Of a stretch of 64,000 bases of DNA, positions 22,120 to 31,894 are shown in pieces. The stretch spans positions 124,001-188,000 of the forward strand of contig NZ_JAFCLP010000006.1 of assembly GCF_018129405.1 (NCBI RefSeq), in the 5' to 3' direction. Under the pieces are notes generated by a model that was given only the letters and a program-made list of their open reading frames with translations, was not told the DNA's origin and made no database searches. Within the stretch, counting starts at the first letter, position 1. Every line of letters begins with the position of its first letter. The stretch comes from Bradyrhizobium iriomotense (GTDB lineage Bacteria > Pseudomonadota > Alphaproteobacteria > Rhizobiales > Xanthobacteraceae). The translations under genes and the position numbers were made by a program.

Positions 22120-23313
22120 ATGGCTGCCGAGAATTCGCGCGGCGCGATGTTTCGCGTCATCCTGCCGAACCAGCCCAGCCGCGTCACCAACGCCGAGCTG
22201 TTCTTCGACCTCGTCTTCGTCTTTGCCGTCACGCAGGTGTCGCACACGCTGCTGCACCATTTCACGCCGCTTGGCGCAGTGCACGTCACGGTGCTGTTCC
22301 TCGCGGTGTGGTGGGTGTGGGTCTATACCGCGTGGGTCACCAACTGGCTCAATCCGGATCTGACGCCGGTCCGCATCCTGATCTTCCTGATGATGCTCGG
22401 CGGCCTCGTGCTGTCGACGACCATCCCGACCGCCTTCGAGGGGCGGGGCCTGTGGTTCGCCATCGCATACGCAGCCATGCAGGTCGGGCGCACCGCGTTC
22501 TGGCTGTTCGCGACCCCGCGCCATCGCACGGCAGTGCGGCACAACGCGATCCGCATCCTGACGTGGCTCTCGATCTCGGCGGTGTTGTGGATCGCGGGTG
22601 GTCTTTCCGAGGGAGAGACCCGGCTGTGGCTGTGGATCGCGGCGGTCGCTTGGGAGTATGTCTCGCCGGCGGCGCGCTTCTGGATTCCGAAGCTGGGCTT
22701 CTCGTCGGTCGAGGCCTGGGCGGTCGAAGGCAACCACATGGCCGAGCGGTGCTCCCTCTTCGTTATCATCGCGCTGGGCGAGGCCGTCGTGGTCAACGGC
22801 GCGACCTTTGCCGAACTGGAGTGGACGGCCGCGAATATCGTGGCCTTCGTCTCGGCGCTGGTCGGCAGCATTGCGATGTGGTGGGTCTATTTCCACAAGG
22901 GCGCGGAGGCCGGCTCCGAGCGCATCTCGAAATCCACCGAATCCGGCCGGCTGGCGCGGCTCGCCTACACCTATCTGCACATGCCGATCGTTGCCGGCAT
23001 CATCCTGACCGCGGTCTCGGACGAGCTGGTGCTGAAGCATCCGACCGGCCATTCCGATCTCCGCACCATCGTGAGCACGATCGGCGGACCCCTGGTGTTC
23101 CTGGTCGGCACCATCCTGTTCAAGCATGCGATCCGCGGCTTCCTCCAGCTCTCGCACGGCATCGGCATCATCCTGTTGCTGGCGCTGTGGTGGTTCGCGG
23201 CCGACCTCTCGCCGCTCTGGCTCTCGGTCGCGACGAGTGTGATCTTGATCGTGGTGGCGGTGTGGGAGTCGGTGTCGCTGGGATCGAAGAGCGAGGAGGC
23301 CGGTGAGCGCTGA
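22120..23313 (+). CDS. Low-temperature requirement protein A (LtrA)-like membrane protein
   Basis: 397 residues with about eleven membrane segments. The LtrA signature opens the protein: RVTNAELFFDLVFVFAVTQVSHTL, and HMAERCSLFVIIALGEAVV lies mid-protein. The name comes from Listeria cold-growth mutants; the molecular function is unknown. It starts 39 bp after bolA and is probably co-transcribed with it. Confidence 0.88.
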   Translation: MAAENSRGAMFRVILPNQPSRVTNAELFFDLVFVFAVTQVSHTLLHHFTPLGAVHVTVLFLAVWWVWVYTAWVTNWLNPDLTPVRILIFLMMLGGLVLSTTIPTAFEGRGLWFAIAYAAMQVGRTAFWLFATPRHRTAVRHNAIRILTWLSISAVLWIAGGLSEGETRLWLWIAAVAWEYVSPAARFWIPKLGFSSVEAWAVEGNHMAERCSLFVIIALGEAVVVNGATFAELEWTAANIVAFVSALVGSIAMWWVYFHKGAEAGSERISKSTESGRLARLAYTYLHMPIVAGIILTAVSDELVLKHPTGHSDLRTIVSTIGGPLVFLVGTILFKHAIRGFLQLSHGIGIILLLALWWFAADLSPLWLSVATSVILIVVAVWESVSLGSKSEEAGER

Positions 23314-23369
23314 GCCGCCGCCGGTCCAACGGCATCGCAAATCGCCTTCTGGAGCGGTCTGAGCGCACG

Positions 23370-23508
23370 CCTCGTCCTTCGAGACGACGGCTTCGCGGTC
23401 TTCTCAGGATGAGGCTAATCGGCATTGGTGCCCGTTGAAACCGCTGCTGCCGCACGCTCCGCCCTCATCCTGAGGAGCCCGCCTAAAGCGGGCGTCTCGA
23501 AGGATGCG
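23370..23508. repeat. Palindromic repeat, family B
   Basis: The left arm CGTCCTTCGAGACG ... TCTCAGGATGAGG pairs with the right arm CCTCATCCTGAGGAGCC ... GGCGTCTCGAAGGATG. An inner short stem GCCCGCCTAAAGCGGGC is also present. It sits between the convergent LtrA and egtD genes and resembles a repeat common in Bradyrhizobium (from memory). Confidence 0.82.
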
Positions 23509-23548
23509 CCGCAGGGAAATGCTCTCAAATAGCGGGAAGCGGTGGGGA

Positions 23549-24520
23549 TTACTCCGCGACCTCCAGCGCATGCACCGAGAACATCTTCGCCGCGTCGGTC
23601 CAGCTCTCACGCACCTGCCAGCCGGCGCCCTGCGCCAGTGCGGCGAAGCGGTCGATGCTGTATTTGTAGCTGTTCTCGGTATGGATGCTTTCGCCCGGCT
23701 TGAACGAGAATCTGGTGCCGAGCAGGCGCACGGTCTGGCTCTTCCTGCTGATCAGGTGCATCTCGATGCGGTGCCGCTCGCGATTGTAGATCGCGCGATG
23801 GGTGAAGGCGGACAGGTCGAAATTGCCGCCGAGCTCGCGGTTGATCCGCACCAGCACATTGAGGTTGAAGCGCGCAGTGACGCCGGCGGAATCGTTATAG
23901 GCGTCGTGCAGCACGCGCTCGTCCTTCTCGAGGTCGGCGCCGATGATCATCTGCGCACCCCGGCCCAGAATCGCACGGGCGCTCTTCAGGAAAGCCTGCG
24001 CCTCATGCGGCTCGAAATTGCCGATGGTCGAGCCGGGGAAGAATCCGACCTTGGGCATCGATGCGACCGCCCTGGGCAGTTCGAACGGCGTGGTGAAATC
24101 GGCCGCGACCGGATAGATGCCGAGCGAGGGGAAATCCCGCTTCAGGCCGTTCGCCTGCGCCGCCAGGAAATCGCCGGAGATGTCGACGGGTACATAGGCC
24201 GCGAACTTGCAGTGGCCCAGCAGCAGGCGAACCTTCGTGGTCGCGCCCGCCCCGAACTCGACCAGCGCCGCATGTTCGGGAATGATCTTGTCGATCTCGC
24301 TGCCGCGCTCCTTCAGGATCGATAGCTCGGTGCGCGTCGGGTAATATTCCGGCAGGCGCGTGATGGCCTCGAACAGCTCCGATCCCGTCGCATCGTAGAA
24401 ATATTTCGGCGACAGCTTCTTCGGCTGCTGCGAGAGGTCCTCGATGGCCTCACGGGCGAAGGCGGTGGTCTGCTCGTCGGGGAGATGGGCTTCGGCCAAA
24501 GCGCTGGCGTGCACATTCAT
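23549..24520 (-). CDS. egtD: L-histidine N-alpha-methyltransferase EgtD
   Basis: 323 residues. SAM-binding motif GAGATTKVRLLL (about 92-103), the conserved N-terminal PKKLSPKYFYDATGSELFEAITRLPEYYPTRTE, and GFFPGSTIGNFEP are all diagnostic of EgtD. It trimethylates histidine to hercynine, the first step to ergothioneine. The start at 24520 has GGAGAG seven bases upstream. egtB lies 50 bp upstream on the same strand, forming an egtB-egtD operon. Confidence 0.94.
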   Translation of the reverse strand: MNVHASALAEAHLPDEQTTAFAREAIEDLSQQPKKLSPKYFYDATGSELFEAITRLPEYYPTRTELSILKERGSEIDKIIPEHAALVEFGAGATTKVRLLLGHCKFAAYVPVDISGDFLAAQANGLKRDFPSLGIYPVAADFTTPFELPRAVASMPKVGFFPGSTIGNFEPHEAQAFLKSARAILGRGAQMIIGADLEKDERVLHDAYNDSAGVTARFNLNVLVRINRELGGNFDLSAFTHRAIYNRERHRIEMHLISRKSQTVRLLGTRFSFKPGESIHTENSYKYSIDRFAALAQGAGWQVRESWTDAAKMFSVHALEVAE

Positions 24521-24570
24521 GATACTCTCCTGAACGCGCTGTCCGGCGCGCATTTGTCGTCGGATGAGAA

Positions 24571-25818
24571 TTAGTCGTAGTCGGCGAGCCGCAGTCCCGT
24601 GAACTGCCAGCGGTGGTGCGGATAGAAGAAGTTGCGATAAGTGATACGGCTGTGGTCCTCCGGAGTTGCAAGCGAGGAGCCGCGCAGAACCAATTGGTTG
24701 ACCATGAACTTGCCGTTGTACTCGCCGAGCGCGCCTTCGATGGCGCGATAGCCGGGGTAGGGCGAGTAGGAGCTGCGGGTCCACTGCCAGACGATGCCGA
24801 ATGCGTCATTGAGCTGCCTGGTGCGGGCCGCGACCTCCCATTCAATCTCGGTCGGGAGATGCTTGCCGGCCCAGCGCGCGAACGCATCCGCCTCGTAATA
24901 GCTGACATGGCAGACCGGCGCGTCGGGATCGACCGGCTTGAGGCCCGCGAGCGTCATCACCTGCCATGCGCCGTTGACCTCGCGCCAATAACCCGGGGCC
25001 TGCCAGTCTTCCTTGCTGGCCGCGGCAAAGCCGTCCATCAGCCACAGCGTTGCGGTCCGGTAACCGCCGTCGCGCATGAAGGCGAGCCATTCGCCATTGG
25101 TGACGAGATTGCGGGCGACCTTGACAGGGCCGACGAGCGCGCGATGGGCGGGCTTCTCGTTGTCGAAATGGAAGCTGTCATCGACATGGCCGACGGTGTG
25201 GATGCCTTCGTTGAGCGTCAGCCAGTCGTCGCCGGTACGCGTCGCCGCCGGGAAGCGCCAGGCCGGATCGTAGGCCGGATAGACCGGATTCTGCGCGAAG
25301 GCGTGCAGGATGTCGGTGAACATCAATTCCTGATGCTGCTGCTCATGATTGAGCCCGACCTCGACCAGCGGCGCCAGGGCCAGGAGCTTGTCATCGCTCG
25401 CTTCGCGAAAGAATTTGACGACGGCAGCATCGACATGTCTGCGATAGGCGCCGACCTCGTCCGCGCTGGGACGGGTGATGTCGCCGCGATGGTTGCGGGC
25501 ATGACGCGGGCCGGCACTGACGTAATAGGAATTGAACAGGAATGCGAAATCGGGGTGAAAGGGTCGGTAGCCAGGAGCGTGCTCGCCGAGCAAGAATTGC
25601 TCCCAGAACCAGGTGGTGTGGGCCCGGTGCCATTTCGCAGGGCTCGCATCGGGCATGGATTGGATCTGCTGGTCCTCGGGCGACAGCGGTGCGGCCCGGT
25701 TTTCGGTCTCGTTGCGAACCGCGAGAAACGCCTCTTCCAGCCGCCGGGCGAGGCTGCCCTGGTCGGAGGATGGTGACGAAAGCGCGGGGGCGGCCGTAGC
25801 GGAGGCTGGTTTCGTCAC
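24571..25818 (-). CDS. egtB: Ergothioneine biosynthesis protein EgtB (hercynine sulfoxide synthase type)
   Basis: 415 residues. An N-terminal DinB-like domain carries the iron ligands: His67 in HRAHTTWFW, and His158 and His162 in HEQQHQEL. The C-terminal formylglycine-generating-like domain follows, with WQWTRSSYSPYPG and FMVNQLVLRGSS. The enzyme joins hercynine to a thiol donor using iron and oxygen. GTG at 25818 is chosen because TGGAG lies seven bases before it; a TTG at 25875 would be longer. No egtC or egtE was seen nearby, consistent with the shorter pathway found in many Proteobacteria. Confidence 0.93.
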   Translation of the reverse strand: MTKPASATAAPALSSPSSDQGSLARRLEEAFLAVRNETENRAAPLSPEDQQIQSMPDASPAKWHRAHTTWFWEQFLLGEHAPGYRPFHPDFAFLFNSYYVSAGPRHARNHRGDITRPSADEVGAYRRHVDAAVVKFFREASDDKLLALAPLVEVGLNHEQQHQELMFTDILHAFAQNPVYPAYDPAWRFPAATRTGDDWLTLNEGIHTVGHVDDSFHFDNEKPAHRALVGPVKVARNLVTNGEWLAFMRDGGYRTATLWLMDGFAAASKEDWQAPGYWREVNGAWQVMTLAGLKPVDPDAPVCHVSYYEADAFARWAGKHLPTEIEWEVAARTRQLNDAFGIVWQWTRSSYSPYPGYRAIEGALGEYNGKFMVNQLVLRGSSLATPEDHSRITYRNFFYPHHRWQFTGLRLADYD

Positions 25819-26153
25819 GTTTTTCTCCAGACAGGACAAGAGAACGTTGTTGGCGTTGCCGGGTTCCAAAACCAAGGTTCGTCCTAGATAGGGGCTCCGT
25901 TACGGTATGAAAGTCCTCCCCGGCGATGATATTCGTGTCATCATGCAATGGACCGGCGCTGCCGGGGCCGGCCGCCCGAGGCCAGGAGAAGGCCAGGAGA
26001 AGCCCGGGACAAGGGCCGGGACAGCGACCGTTCGCCGCCATTTTACTTTGGATGCACAACGGTTTGGGCTACATATATAGGCAGGTATCGGGTTAAATCG
26101 GCTGAGCCGGCCCGAAGCAATTGGTGAGGGCTCTGCCCCAGAAGGACACGGAT
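25819..26153. other. Divergent intergenic region egtB / grxD
   Basis: 335 bp without a credible gene. It contains the egtB leader, a G-rich stretch of repeated GGCCAGGAGAAG (about 25979-25999), and a TATATATAGG segment (near 26074) that could serve as a -10 element for grxD. Confidence 0.4.
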
Positions 26154-26480
<327 letters not shown>

Positions 26481-26484
26481 AGGC

Positions 26485-27036
26485 GTGACCGTGCTGTCGC
26501 GCCGGATTGGCGGCGCGGAGCTCGACGTCCTCGTCGCCGACATCACCACACTGAGCGTTGACGCCATCGTCAACGCAGCCAACACGTCGCTCCTTGGCGG
26601 GGGCGGCGTGGATGGCGCGATCCATCGCGCGGCCGGGCCCGAGCTTCTCGCTGAATGCCAGATGCTCCACGGCTGCAAGACCGGCGATGCCAAGATCACC
26701 AAGGGCTATCGGCTCAAGGCCGCCCATGTGATCCACACCGCCGGGCCGGTCTGGAACGGCGGGACCCTCGGCGAGGACGATCTGCTTGCCTCCTGCTATC
26801 GCCGTTCAATGGAGCTGTGCGGCAAGCACGAACTGACCTCGGTGGCATTCCCAGCGATTTCCACCGGCATTTATCGCTTTCCTGCCGACCGGGCCGCCGA
26901 AATCGCGGTGCGCACGACGATCGAAGGGCTCGCCGCCGCCCCGTCCGTTGCCCGCGTGGTGTTCTGCTGCTTCGCCGAGCCTAGCGCCAAACTCCATGCC
27001 GGGGCGCTGGCGCGGTACGGCAGCCCTTGTGCCTGA
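26485..27036 (+). CDS. Macro-domain protein (ADP-ribose / O-acetyl-ADP-ribose hydrolase-like)
   Basis: 183 residues, a single macro domain: [33 protein letters not shown] is the substrate loop and STGIYRFP the second phosphate loop. MacroD/YmdB-type enzymes remove ADP-ribose from proteins or deacetylate O-acetyl-ADP-ribose; the Asn, Asp and GGGVDGAIH residues needed are present. The GTG start at 26485 is four bases after grxD, so it is in the same transcript. Confidence 0.92.
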   Translation: MTVLSRRIGGAELDVLVADITTLSVDAIVNAANTSLLGGGGVDGAIHRAAGPELLAECQMLHGCKTGDAKITKGYRLKAAHVIHTAGPVWNGGTLGEDDLLASCYRRSMELCGKHELTSVAFPAISTGIYRFPADRAAEIAVRTTIEGLAAAPSVARVVFCCFAEPSAKLHAGALARYGSPCA

Positions 27037-27082
27037 TGACGCGGTCAGTACACTCCGCCGGACCATGTTCCGGGGAGGGGAT

Positions 27083-28369
27083 ATGAATTTTCATTTTGGA
27101 CTGCGCCCATTTGTCTATGGCGCATTGTTATCGCTCGGCGTGATGTCGCTGGCGCGGGCGGAGGGCACCTACGAGATTCCGGCCGGCGCGCATTTCAACC
27201 AGGACAAGCTCTTGAGGATCAGTGACTTCTTCAAGAACGAGGTCGCGACCGGCAAGATCGCCGGCGCAACCGTGCTGATCCAGCAGCACGGCAAGCCGGT
27301 CTACCACGAAGCCTTCGGCGTACAGGACGTGGTCAGCAAGGCGCCGATCACGGACAAGACCATCTTCCGCCTGTTCTCGATGACCAAGGCGATCACGTCC
27401 GTCGTCGCGGTGCAGTTGATCGAGGACGGCAAGATCAAGCTGGATGATCCCGTCTCGAAATACATTCCGTCCTTCGCCAATGTGAAGGTCGGCGTCGAGA
27501 AGAAGGCCGAGGACGGCACCAAGTCGCTCGAGCTCGTGCCGCCCACGCGGCCGATCACAGTGCTCGACCTGATGCGTCACACCTCCGGCATCACCTATGG
27601 CTTCTATGGCGACAGCCTGGTGCGCAAGGCCTATCGCGAGGCCAATCTTTATGCCGGCGATTTCGACCTCGCCGAGTTTGCCGAGCGCATCGCAAAGCTG
27701 CCCCTGCACAACCAGCCGGGCGCGCTCTGGCAATACGGCCATTCCACCGACATCCTGGCGCGCGTAATGGAGATCGCGGCTGGCAAGCCGCTGATTGATA
27801 TCATGCAGGAGAAGCTGCTCACTCCGCTCGGCATGGTCGACACCGGCTTCTTCGTCACCGATCCCGAGAAGCAGAAGCTGCTGGCACAGCCGGTGCCGAA
27901 TGACGCCGATTTCCGCGTCGGCCGCATCAACGATCCGACGGCGGTCAAGAAGATCATGTTCGCCAGCGGCGGCATGGTCACGACCATGGCGGACTACAGG
28001 CGCTTTGCGCAGATGCTGCTCAATGGCGGCAGTCTTGACGGCAAGACCATCCTCAAGCCCGAGACGTTCAAGCTGATGGTGACCGATCAGATCGGCCCGG
28101 GCTCCGGCGTCGACCGCGATTATTTCTACTTCCCCGGCGACGGTTTCGGCTTCGGCCTCGGGCTTGCGGTCCGCACCGACCCCGGCAACGCAAAACCGCC
28201 GCCGCCCGGCGATCTCGGTGAACTGAAATGGGACGGCGCCTCCGGCTGCTATTTCGTGATCGACCCCAAGCAGGACATGTTCTTCGTCCTGCTGGAGCAG
28301 ACCCCGACCGAGCGCCAGCGCGTGCAGCGGACGCTGAAGCTGCTGGTCTATGAAGCCATGGAGAACTGA
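27083..28369 (+). CDS. Exported serine hydrolase, class C beta-lactamase/esterase family (copy 1)
   Basis: 428 residues. A Sec signal peptide (cleavage after ARA near 26) precedes the penicillin-binding-like domain. The SxxK nucleophile motif is SMTK at 99-102. The second catalytic motif is YGHS in place of the usual YxN. The family includes esterases, peptidases and few true beta-lactamases. Shine-Dalgarno GGGGAGGGG supports the ATG at 27083. The next gene encodes a paralogue and begins after one base. Confidence 0.85.
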   Translation: MNFHFGLRPFVYGALLSLGVMSLARAEGTYEIPAGAHFNQDKLLRISDFFKNEVATGKIAGATVLIQQHGKPVYHEAFGVQDVVSKAPITDKTIFRLFSMTKAITSVVAVQLIEDGKIKLDDPVSKYIPSFANVKVGVEKKAEDGTKSLELVPPTRPITVLDLMRHTSGITYGFYGDSLVRKAYREANLYAGDFDLAEFAERIAKLPLHNQPGALWQYGHSTDILARVMEIAAGKPLIDIMQEKLLTPLGMVDTGFFVTDPEKQKLLAQPVPNDADFRVGRINDPTAVKKIMFASGGMVTTMADYRRFAQMLLNGGSLDGKTILKPETFKLMVTDQIGPGSGVDRDYFYFPGDGFGFGLGLAVRTDPGNAKPPPPGDLGELKWDGASGCYFVIDPKQDMFFVLLEQTPTERQRVQRTLKLLVYEAMEN

Positions 28370-28370
28370 C

Positions 28371-29627
28371 ATGGGCGGGCGCCGCGCGCTGATCGCGGCG
28401 CTCGTTATTCTGTTTGCCGCGATCGGTGCGAAGGCAGGCGCGGAGGAACGCCCCGCACGGAGCTTCTCGCCGGAGGGACTGGCGAAGGTCTCCGACTACA
28501 TCAGGAACGAGGTTGCGACCGGCAAGATTCCCGGGGCCATCCTGCTGCTCCAGCAGCACGGCAGGTCGGTCTATTACGAAAATTTTGGCGTTCGCGACGT
28601 CGCGACCGGGATACCGATGAGTGCGGACACGATCTTCCGCCTCTATTCGATGTCCAAGCCCGTCACCTCGGTCATGGTGATGATGCTGGTCGAGGAGGGC
28701 AAGCTTTCGCTCGACGATCCCGTCGCAAAATTCATTCCGGCCTTTGCCGGCATGAAGGTCGGCGTCGAGGCGAAGGCTGGGGGCAGCAAGATTGCGCTGG
28801 CGCCGCAGGCGCGGCCGGTCACGATCGAGGATCTTCTGCGCCACACTTCCGGGCTGCCTTACGGCTTTTCCGGCGGCGGGCCGGTGCGCGAGCTCTACGC
28901 AGCGGCCAACCTCTTCAACAGCGATCTTTCCAACGCCGACTTCGTCGCGAAGCTCACCACGCTGCCGCTTGCCGAGCAGCCGGGCACGCTGTGGGACTAC
29001 GGCTTCTCCACCGACGTGCTCGGTCGCGTCATCGAAGTGATCTCGGGCAAGACGCTGCTCCAGTTCGAAAGGGAGCGGCTGCTCGATCCGCTCGGCATGA
29101 GCGAGACGGCGTTCTACGTCACCTATCCCGCCAAATTTCCGCGCATTGCCGAGCCGATGCCGGACGACCGCAACATCAATCCAACGACGCCGGTCCGCGA
29201 CATCAGACGTCCGGTGAAATGGGAATCGGGCGGCGCCGGCATGGTCGGCACGATCGGCGACTACGCCCGCTTCGTGCAGATGCTGCTCAACGGCGGCACC
29301 TATGAAGGTCGGCGCTATCTCAAGCCCGAGACCATCGCACTGATGGCGTCGGATCATTGCGGCCCGGAGACCAGAATCGCGCGCGATCAGAACTATTATC
29401 CGGGCGGCAACTCCGGCTTCGGCCTCGGCTTCGCGGTGCGTACCTCGGTGCCTTCAGGGACGTCATGGCCGCTGGGCGAATACCGCTGGGACGGGGTCGG
29501 CGGCACGTTCTTCTTCATCGATCCCGAAGATGACTTGTTCGGGATCTTCATGGTGCAGACCCCCTCGCAGCGCGGCCGGATTCAATTGGCGCTGAAGACG
29601 CTGATCTATCAGGCGATGGGGCGGTGA
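28371..29627 (+). CDS. Exported serine hydrolase, class C beta-lactamase/esterase family (copy 2)
   Basis: 418 residues with a signal peptide (cleavage near residue 24) and SMSK at 93-96. It aligns with the preceding protein throughout: NEVATGKIPGA, KFIPAFAGMKVGVEAKA, LLRHTSGLPYGF, MLLNGGTYEGRRYLKPET. The Tyr motif reads YGFS. The ATG at 28371 follows the upstream TGA by one base, with GGAG seven bases before it, so translation is coupled. A tandem duplication with clear divergence. Confidence 0.85.
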   Translation: MGGRRALIAALVILFAAIGAKAGAEERPARSFSPEGLAKVSDYIRNEVATGKIPGAILLLQQHGRSVYYENFGVRDVATGIPMSADTIFRLYSMSKPVTSVMVMMLVEEGKLSLDDPVAKFIPAFAGMKVGVEAKAGGSKIALAPQARPVTIEDLLRHTSGLPYGFSGGGPVRELYAAANLFNSDLSNADFVAKLTTLPLAEQPGTLWDYGFSTDVLGRVIEVISGKTLLQFERERLLDPLGMSETAFYVTYPAKFPRIAEPMPDDRNINPTTPVRDIRRPVKWESGGAGMVGTIGDYARFVQMLLNGGTYEGRRYLKPETIALMASDHCGPETRIARDQNYYPGGNSGFGLGFAVRTSVPSGTSWPLGEYRWDGVGGTFFFIDPEDDLFGIFMVQTPSQRGRIQLALKTLIYQAMGR

Positions 29628-29642
29628 GCGCGGGCGCGCTTC

Positions 29643-29719
29643 GTAGCCCGGATGAGCGAAGCGACATCCGGGATCTTTGCGAGATAGGTCCCGGGTATCG
29701 CTGCGCTCACCCGGGCTAC
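29643..29719. repeat. Palindromic repeat, family A
   Basis: GTAGCCCGGATGAGCGAAGC ... GCGCTCACCCGGGCTAC, nearly identical in sequence and orientation to the copy at 51698. It lies between the convergent hydrolase and threonine aldolase genes. Confidence 0.87.
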
Positions 29720-29730
29720 GAGACCGTATC

Positions 29731-30798
29731 TTACGCCCCGCGCACGATCTCGCGGACGTATCCGATCGTCTCCTCGACTTGGGCCGCATTGACGTCGAGA
29801 TGGGTGCAGGCGCGGATGCGGCCGTCCATCATCGCCAGCGTCACGCCGCGCTGGCGCAGCGCAGCGACCATCTTGTCGCCGGGAATGCCGGCGCCGTCGG
29901 GCTTGAAGAACACGAGATTGGTCTCGGGCTCCTGCACCTCGATGCCGGAGATCTGCGACAGCCCGCGGGCGAGCGCGCGTGCATTCGCGTGGTCGTCGGC
30001 GAGGCGATCGACGTGATGGTCGAGCGCATAGATGCAGGCGGCGGCACAGATGCCGGCCTGCCGCATCGAGCCGCCGAGGCGCTGCTTCCACTGCCAGACC
30101 GCGTCGATGAAGGCGCGCGTGCCTGCGAGCACGCCGCCGATCGGCGCGCCCAGTCCCTTGGAGAAGTCGATCCAGGCCGAATCCCAGCCCGCGGTCATGT
30201 CGCGTGGAGAAATGCCGCTGGCGACGGTGGCGTTGAGCAGGCGCGCGCCGTCCATGTGGGTGACGAGGCCGTGTTGTTTCGCGATCGCGACGATCTCGTC
30301 GAGCGCCGCCTTCTTCCAGATCGTGCCGCCGCCGATATTGGCGGTCTGCTCGACGCTGACGACGGTCTGCGGCGGCTGGTAGCGCGTGCGCGGATGCAGG
30401 GCTTTCCGAAACGTCTCCGGCGTGAACTGGCCGTCGGGCCCTTTCAGCTGCGTGACCTGGAAGCCGCCGATCGCGGCATGCGCGCCGCCTTCGCGGGCGA
30501 TGATGTGCGCGGTCTCATGCGCCAAAATCTCGTCGCCGGGACGGCAATGCACCAGCGTCGCAGTCACATTGCACATCGTGCCCGACGGCATGTAGACGGC
30601 AGCTTCCTTGCCGAGCAAATCCGCAACGCGCTCGCACAGCGCGTTCACGGTCGGATCGTCGCCGACCTGTTCGTCACCGACCTCCGCCCGCGCCATCGCC
30701 TCGCGCATCCCAGACGTCGGCTTGGTCTGCGTGTCCGACAACAGATTGATGCGCACCGGCGGCGCCTTGGGATCGATCGGGGGAGGGGTGTAGAGCAT
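29731..30798 (-). CDS. Low-specificity L-threonine aldolase-like PLP enzyme
   Basis: 355 residues of fold-type I. The PLP lysine is Lys214 in DFSKGLGAPIGG, the cofactor Asp is in HMDGARL (about 183), and the N-terminus has INLLSDTQTKPTSGMREAMARAEVGDEQVGDDPTV. The family splits threonine or allo-threonine to glycine and acetaldehyde. The ATG at 30798 overlaps the stop of the small upstream gene by one base (TGATG), so the two are coupled. Confidence 0.9.
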   Translation of the reverse strand: MLYTPPPIDPKAPPVRINLLSDTQTKPTSGMREAMARAEVGDEQVGDDPTVNALCERVADLLGKEAAVYMPSGTMCNVTATLVHCRPGDEILAHETAHIIAREGGAHAAIGGFQVTQLKGPDGQFTPETFRKALHPRTRYQPPQTVVSVEQTANIGGGTIWKKAALDEIVAIAKQHGLVTHMDGARLLNATVASGISPRDMTAGWDSAWIDFSKGLGAPIGGVLAGTRAFIDAVWQWKQRLGGSMRQAGICAAACIYALDHHVDRLADDHANARALARGLSQISGIEVQEPETNLVFFKPDGAGIPGDKMVAALRQRGVTLAMMDGRIRACTHLDVNAAQVEETIGYVREIVRGA

Positions 30799-30965
30799 CA
30801 CAGACCGTGCTTTTTCCACATGGCGCGAACTTCATCGGCAGTGGCTAATTCGCCGCGGGCGATTTCAGCCTCTGCTTCTGCCAATTCGGCCTCTTCTGTT
30901 GTTGTTAGTTGGAGAGGAGGCCGATCATCCACCTTGTTCAGAGGTTCGCCGAGAAGACGCGTCAT
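30798..30965 (-). CDS. Small acidic protein, possibly antitoxin-like
   Basis: 55 residues (69 if the GTG at 31007 is used). The C-terminal half, EAELAEAEAEIARGELATADEVRAMWKKHGL, resembles the tails of small antitoxin proteins of ParD/RelB-associated type, but no toxin gene is adjacent. ATG at 30965 has GGAG three bases upstream, rather close. Its stop overlaps the threonine aldolase start. Function unknown. Confidence 0.5.
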   Translation of the reverse strand: MTRLLGEPLNKVDDRPPLQLTTTEEAELAEAEAEIARGELATADEVRAMWKKHGL

Positions 30966-31025
30966 GATCAGCTCCACCGCGCGATCATAGCACAAGTGGA
31001 TCGGCACATGGGAATGGCCGGCTCA

Positions 31026-31055
31026 AACAAAAAGGCCCCGGAAACCGGGGCCTTT
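31026..31055 (-). terminator. Rho-independent terminator of rpsD
   Basis: On the minus strand, AAAGGCCCCGG-TTT-CCGGGGCCTTT is a perfect 11-bp stem followed by TTTTTGTTT. It lies 22 bases past the rpsD stop. Confidence 0.92.
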
Positions 31056-31077
31056 GAATGTCGTTCTGCCGAGCCTA

Positions 31078-31695
31078 TCAGCGCGAATAGAATTCGACGA
31101 CCAGATGCGGCTCCATCTGCACCGGGAACGGCACGTCGGAGAGGCCGGGGATGCGCGTGTACTTCGCGGTCATCTTGCCGTGGTCGACTTCGAGATAGTC
31201 GGGGGTGTCGCGCTCGGGAAGCTGGCTGGCTTCGAGCACGTGGGCGAGTTGCTTGGAGGCTTCCTTGACCTCGATCACGTCGCCGACCTTGAGCTGATAG
31301 CTCGAGATGTTGACCTTGCGGCCGTTCACCTTGATGTGGCCGTGGTTGATGAACTGGCGCGCGGCGAAGATCGTGGAGACGAACTTGGCGCGGTACACGA
31401 CCGCGTCGAGACGGCGCTCCAGCAGGCCGATCAGGTTCTCGCCGGTGTCACCCTTGAGGCGGCTCGCCTCGACATAGATGCCGTGGAACTGGCGCTCGGA
31501 AATGTTGGCGTAGTAGCCCTTCAGCTTCTGCTTGGCGCGGAGCTGCACGCCGAAGTCGGAGAGCTTGCCTTTGCGGCGCTGGCCATGCTGGCCGGGGCCA
31601 TACTCGCGGCGGTTCACGGGGCTCTTCGGGCGGCCCCAGATGTTCTGGCCCATACGGCGATCGATCTTGTACTTCGCCTCACTGCGCTTAGTCAT
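31078..31695 (-). CDS. rpsD: 30S ribosomal protein S4
   Basis: 205 residues, standard length. The S4 N-terminal pattern [48 protein letters not shown] is followed by the S4 RNA-binding domain ([36 protein letters not shown]). S4 nucleates 30S assembly on 16S rRNA. Start ATG at 31695 behind GAGGACGCG. It is transcribed alone and ends in a strong terminator. Confidence 0.98.
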   Translation of the reverse strand: MTKRSEAKYKIDRRMGQNIWGRPKSPVNRREYGPGQHGQRRKGKLSDFGVQLRAKQKLKGYYANISERQFHGIYVEASRLKGDTGENLIGLLERRLDAVVYRAKFVSTIFAARQFINHGHIKVNGRKVNISSYQLKVGDVIEVKEASKQLAHVLEASQLPERDTPDYLEVDHGKMTAKYTRIPGLSDVPFPVQMEPHLVVEFYSR

Positions 31696-31816
31696 CGCGT
31701 CCTCTTCGGTTGCATGGTTTGAGGAAACGCGCCCTCCTGTGTGACGGGGCAGGCCCGGCACCGACAGGTCCGATCCCCAAAGCTTAAGGGACAGGACCAC
31801 GGGTCGCGAAACGCTT

Positions 31817-31838
31817 CGCGGGCCGAAATCGGCCCGCG
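31817..31838. other. GC-rich hairpin upstream of rpsD
   Basis: CGCGGGCCGA-AA-TCGGCCCGCG is a perfect palindrome located between the acyltransferase-like gene and rpsD, both on the minus strand. It could end the upstream transcript or lie in the rpsD leader. There is no T-run. Confidence 0.4.
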
Positions 31839-31894
31839 AGCAGGCGGCTTTTAGGGGAGTTTGGGGTTCGCTGTCAATGCGAATGGCCCCGGAA

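Noticed and set aside
21757-23340. A 527-codon minus-strand frame opposite bolA and LtrA
   Set aside because: Antisense shadow of two recognised families; composition biased to Arg, Asp, Gln and His.
25970-26010. GGCCAGGAGAAG-type tandem considered as a riboswitch or small-RNA stem
   Set aside because: Two short imperfect copies only, with no stable fold or conserved aptamer core visible.
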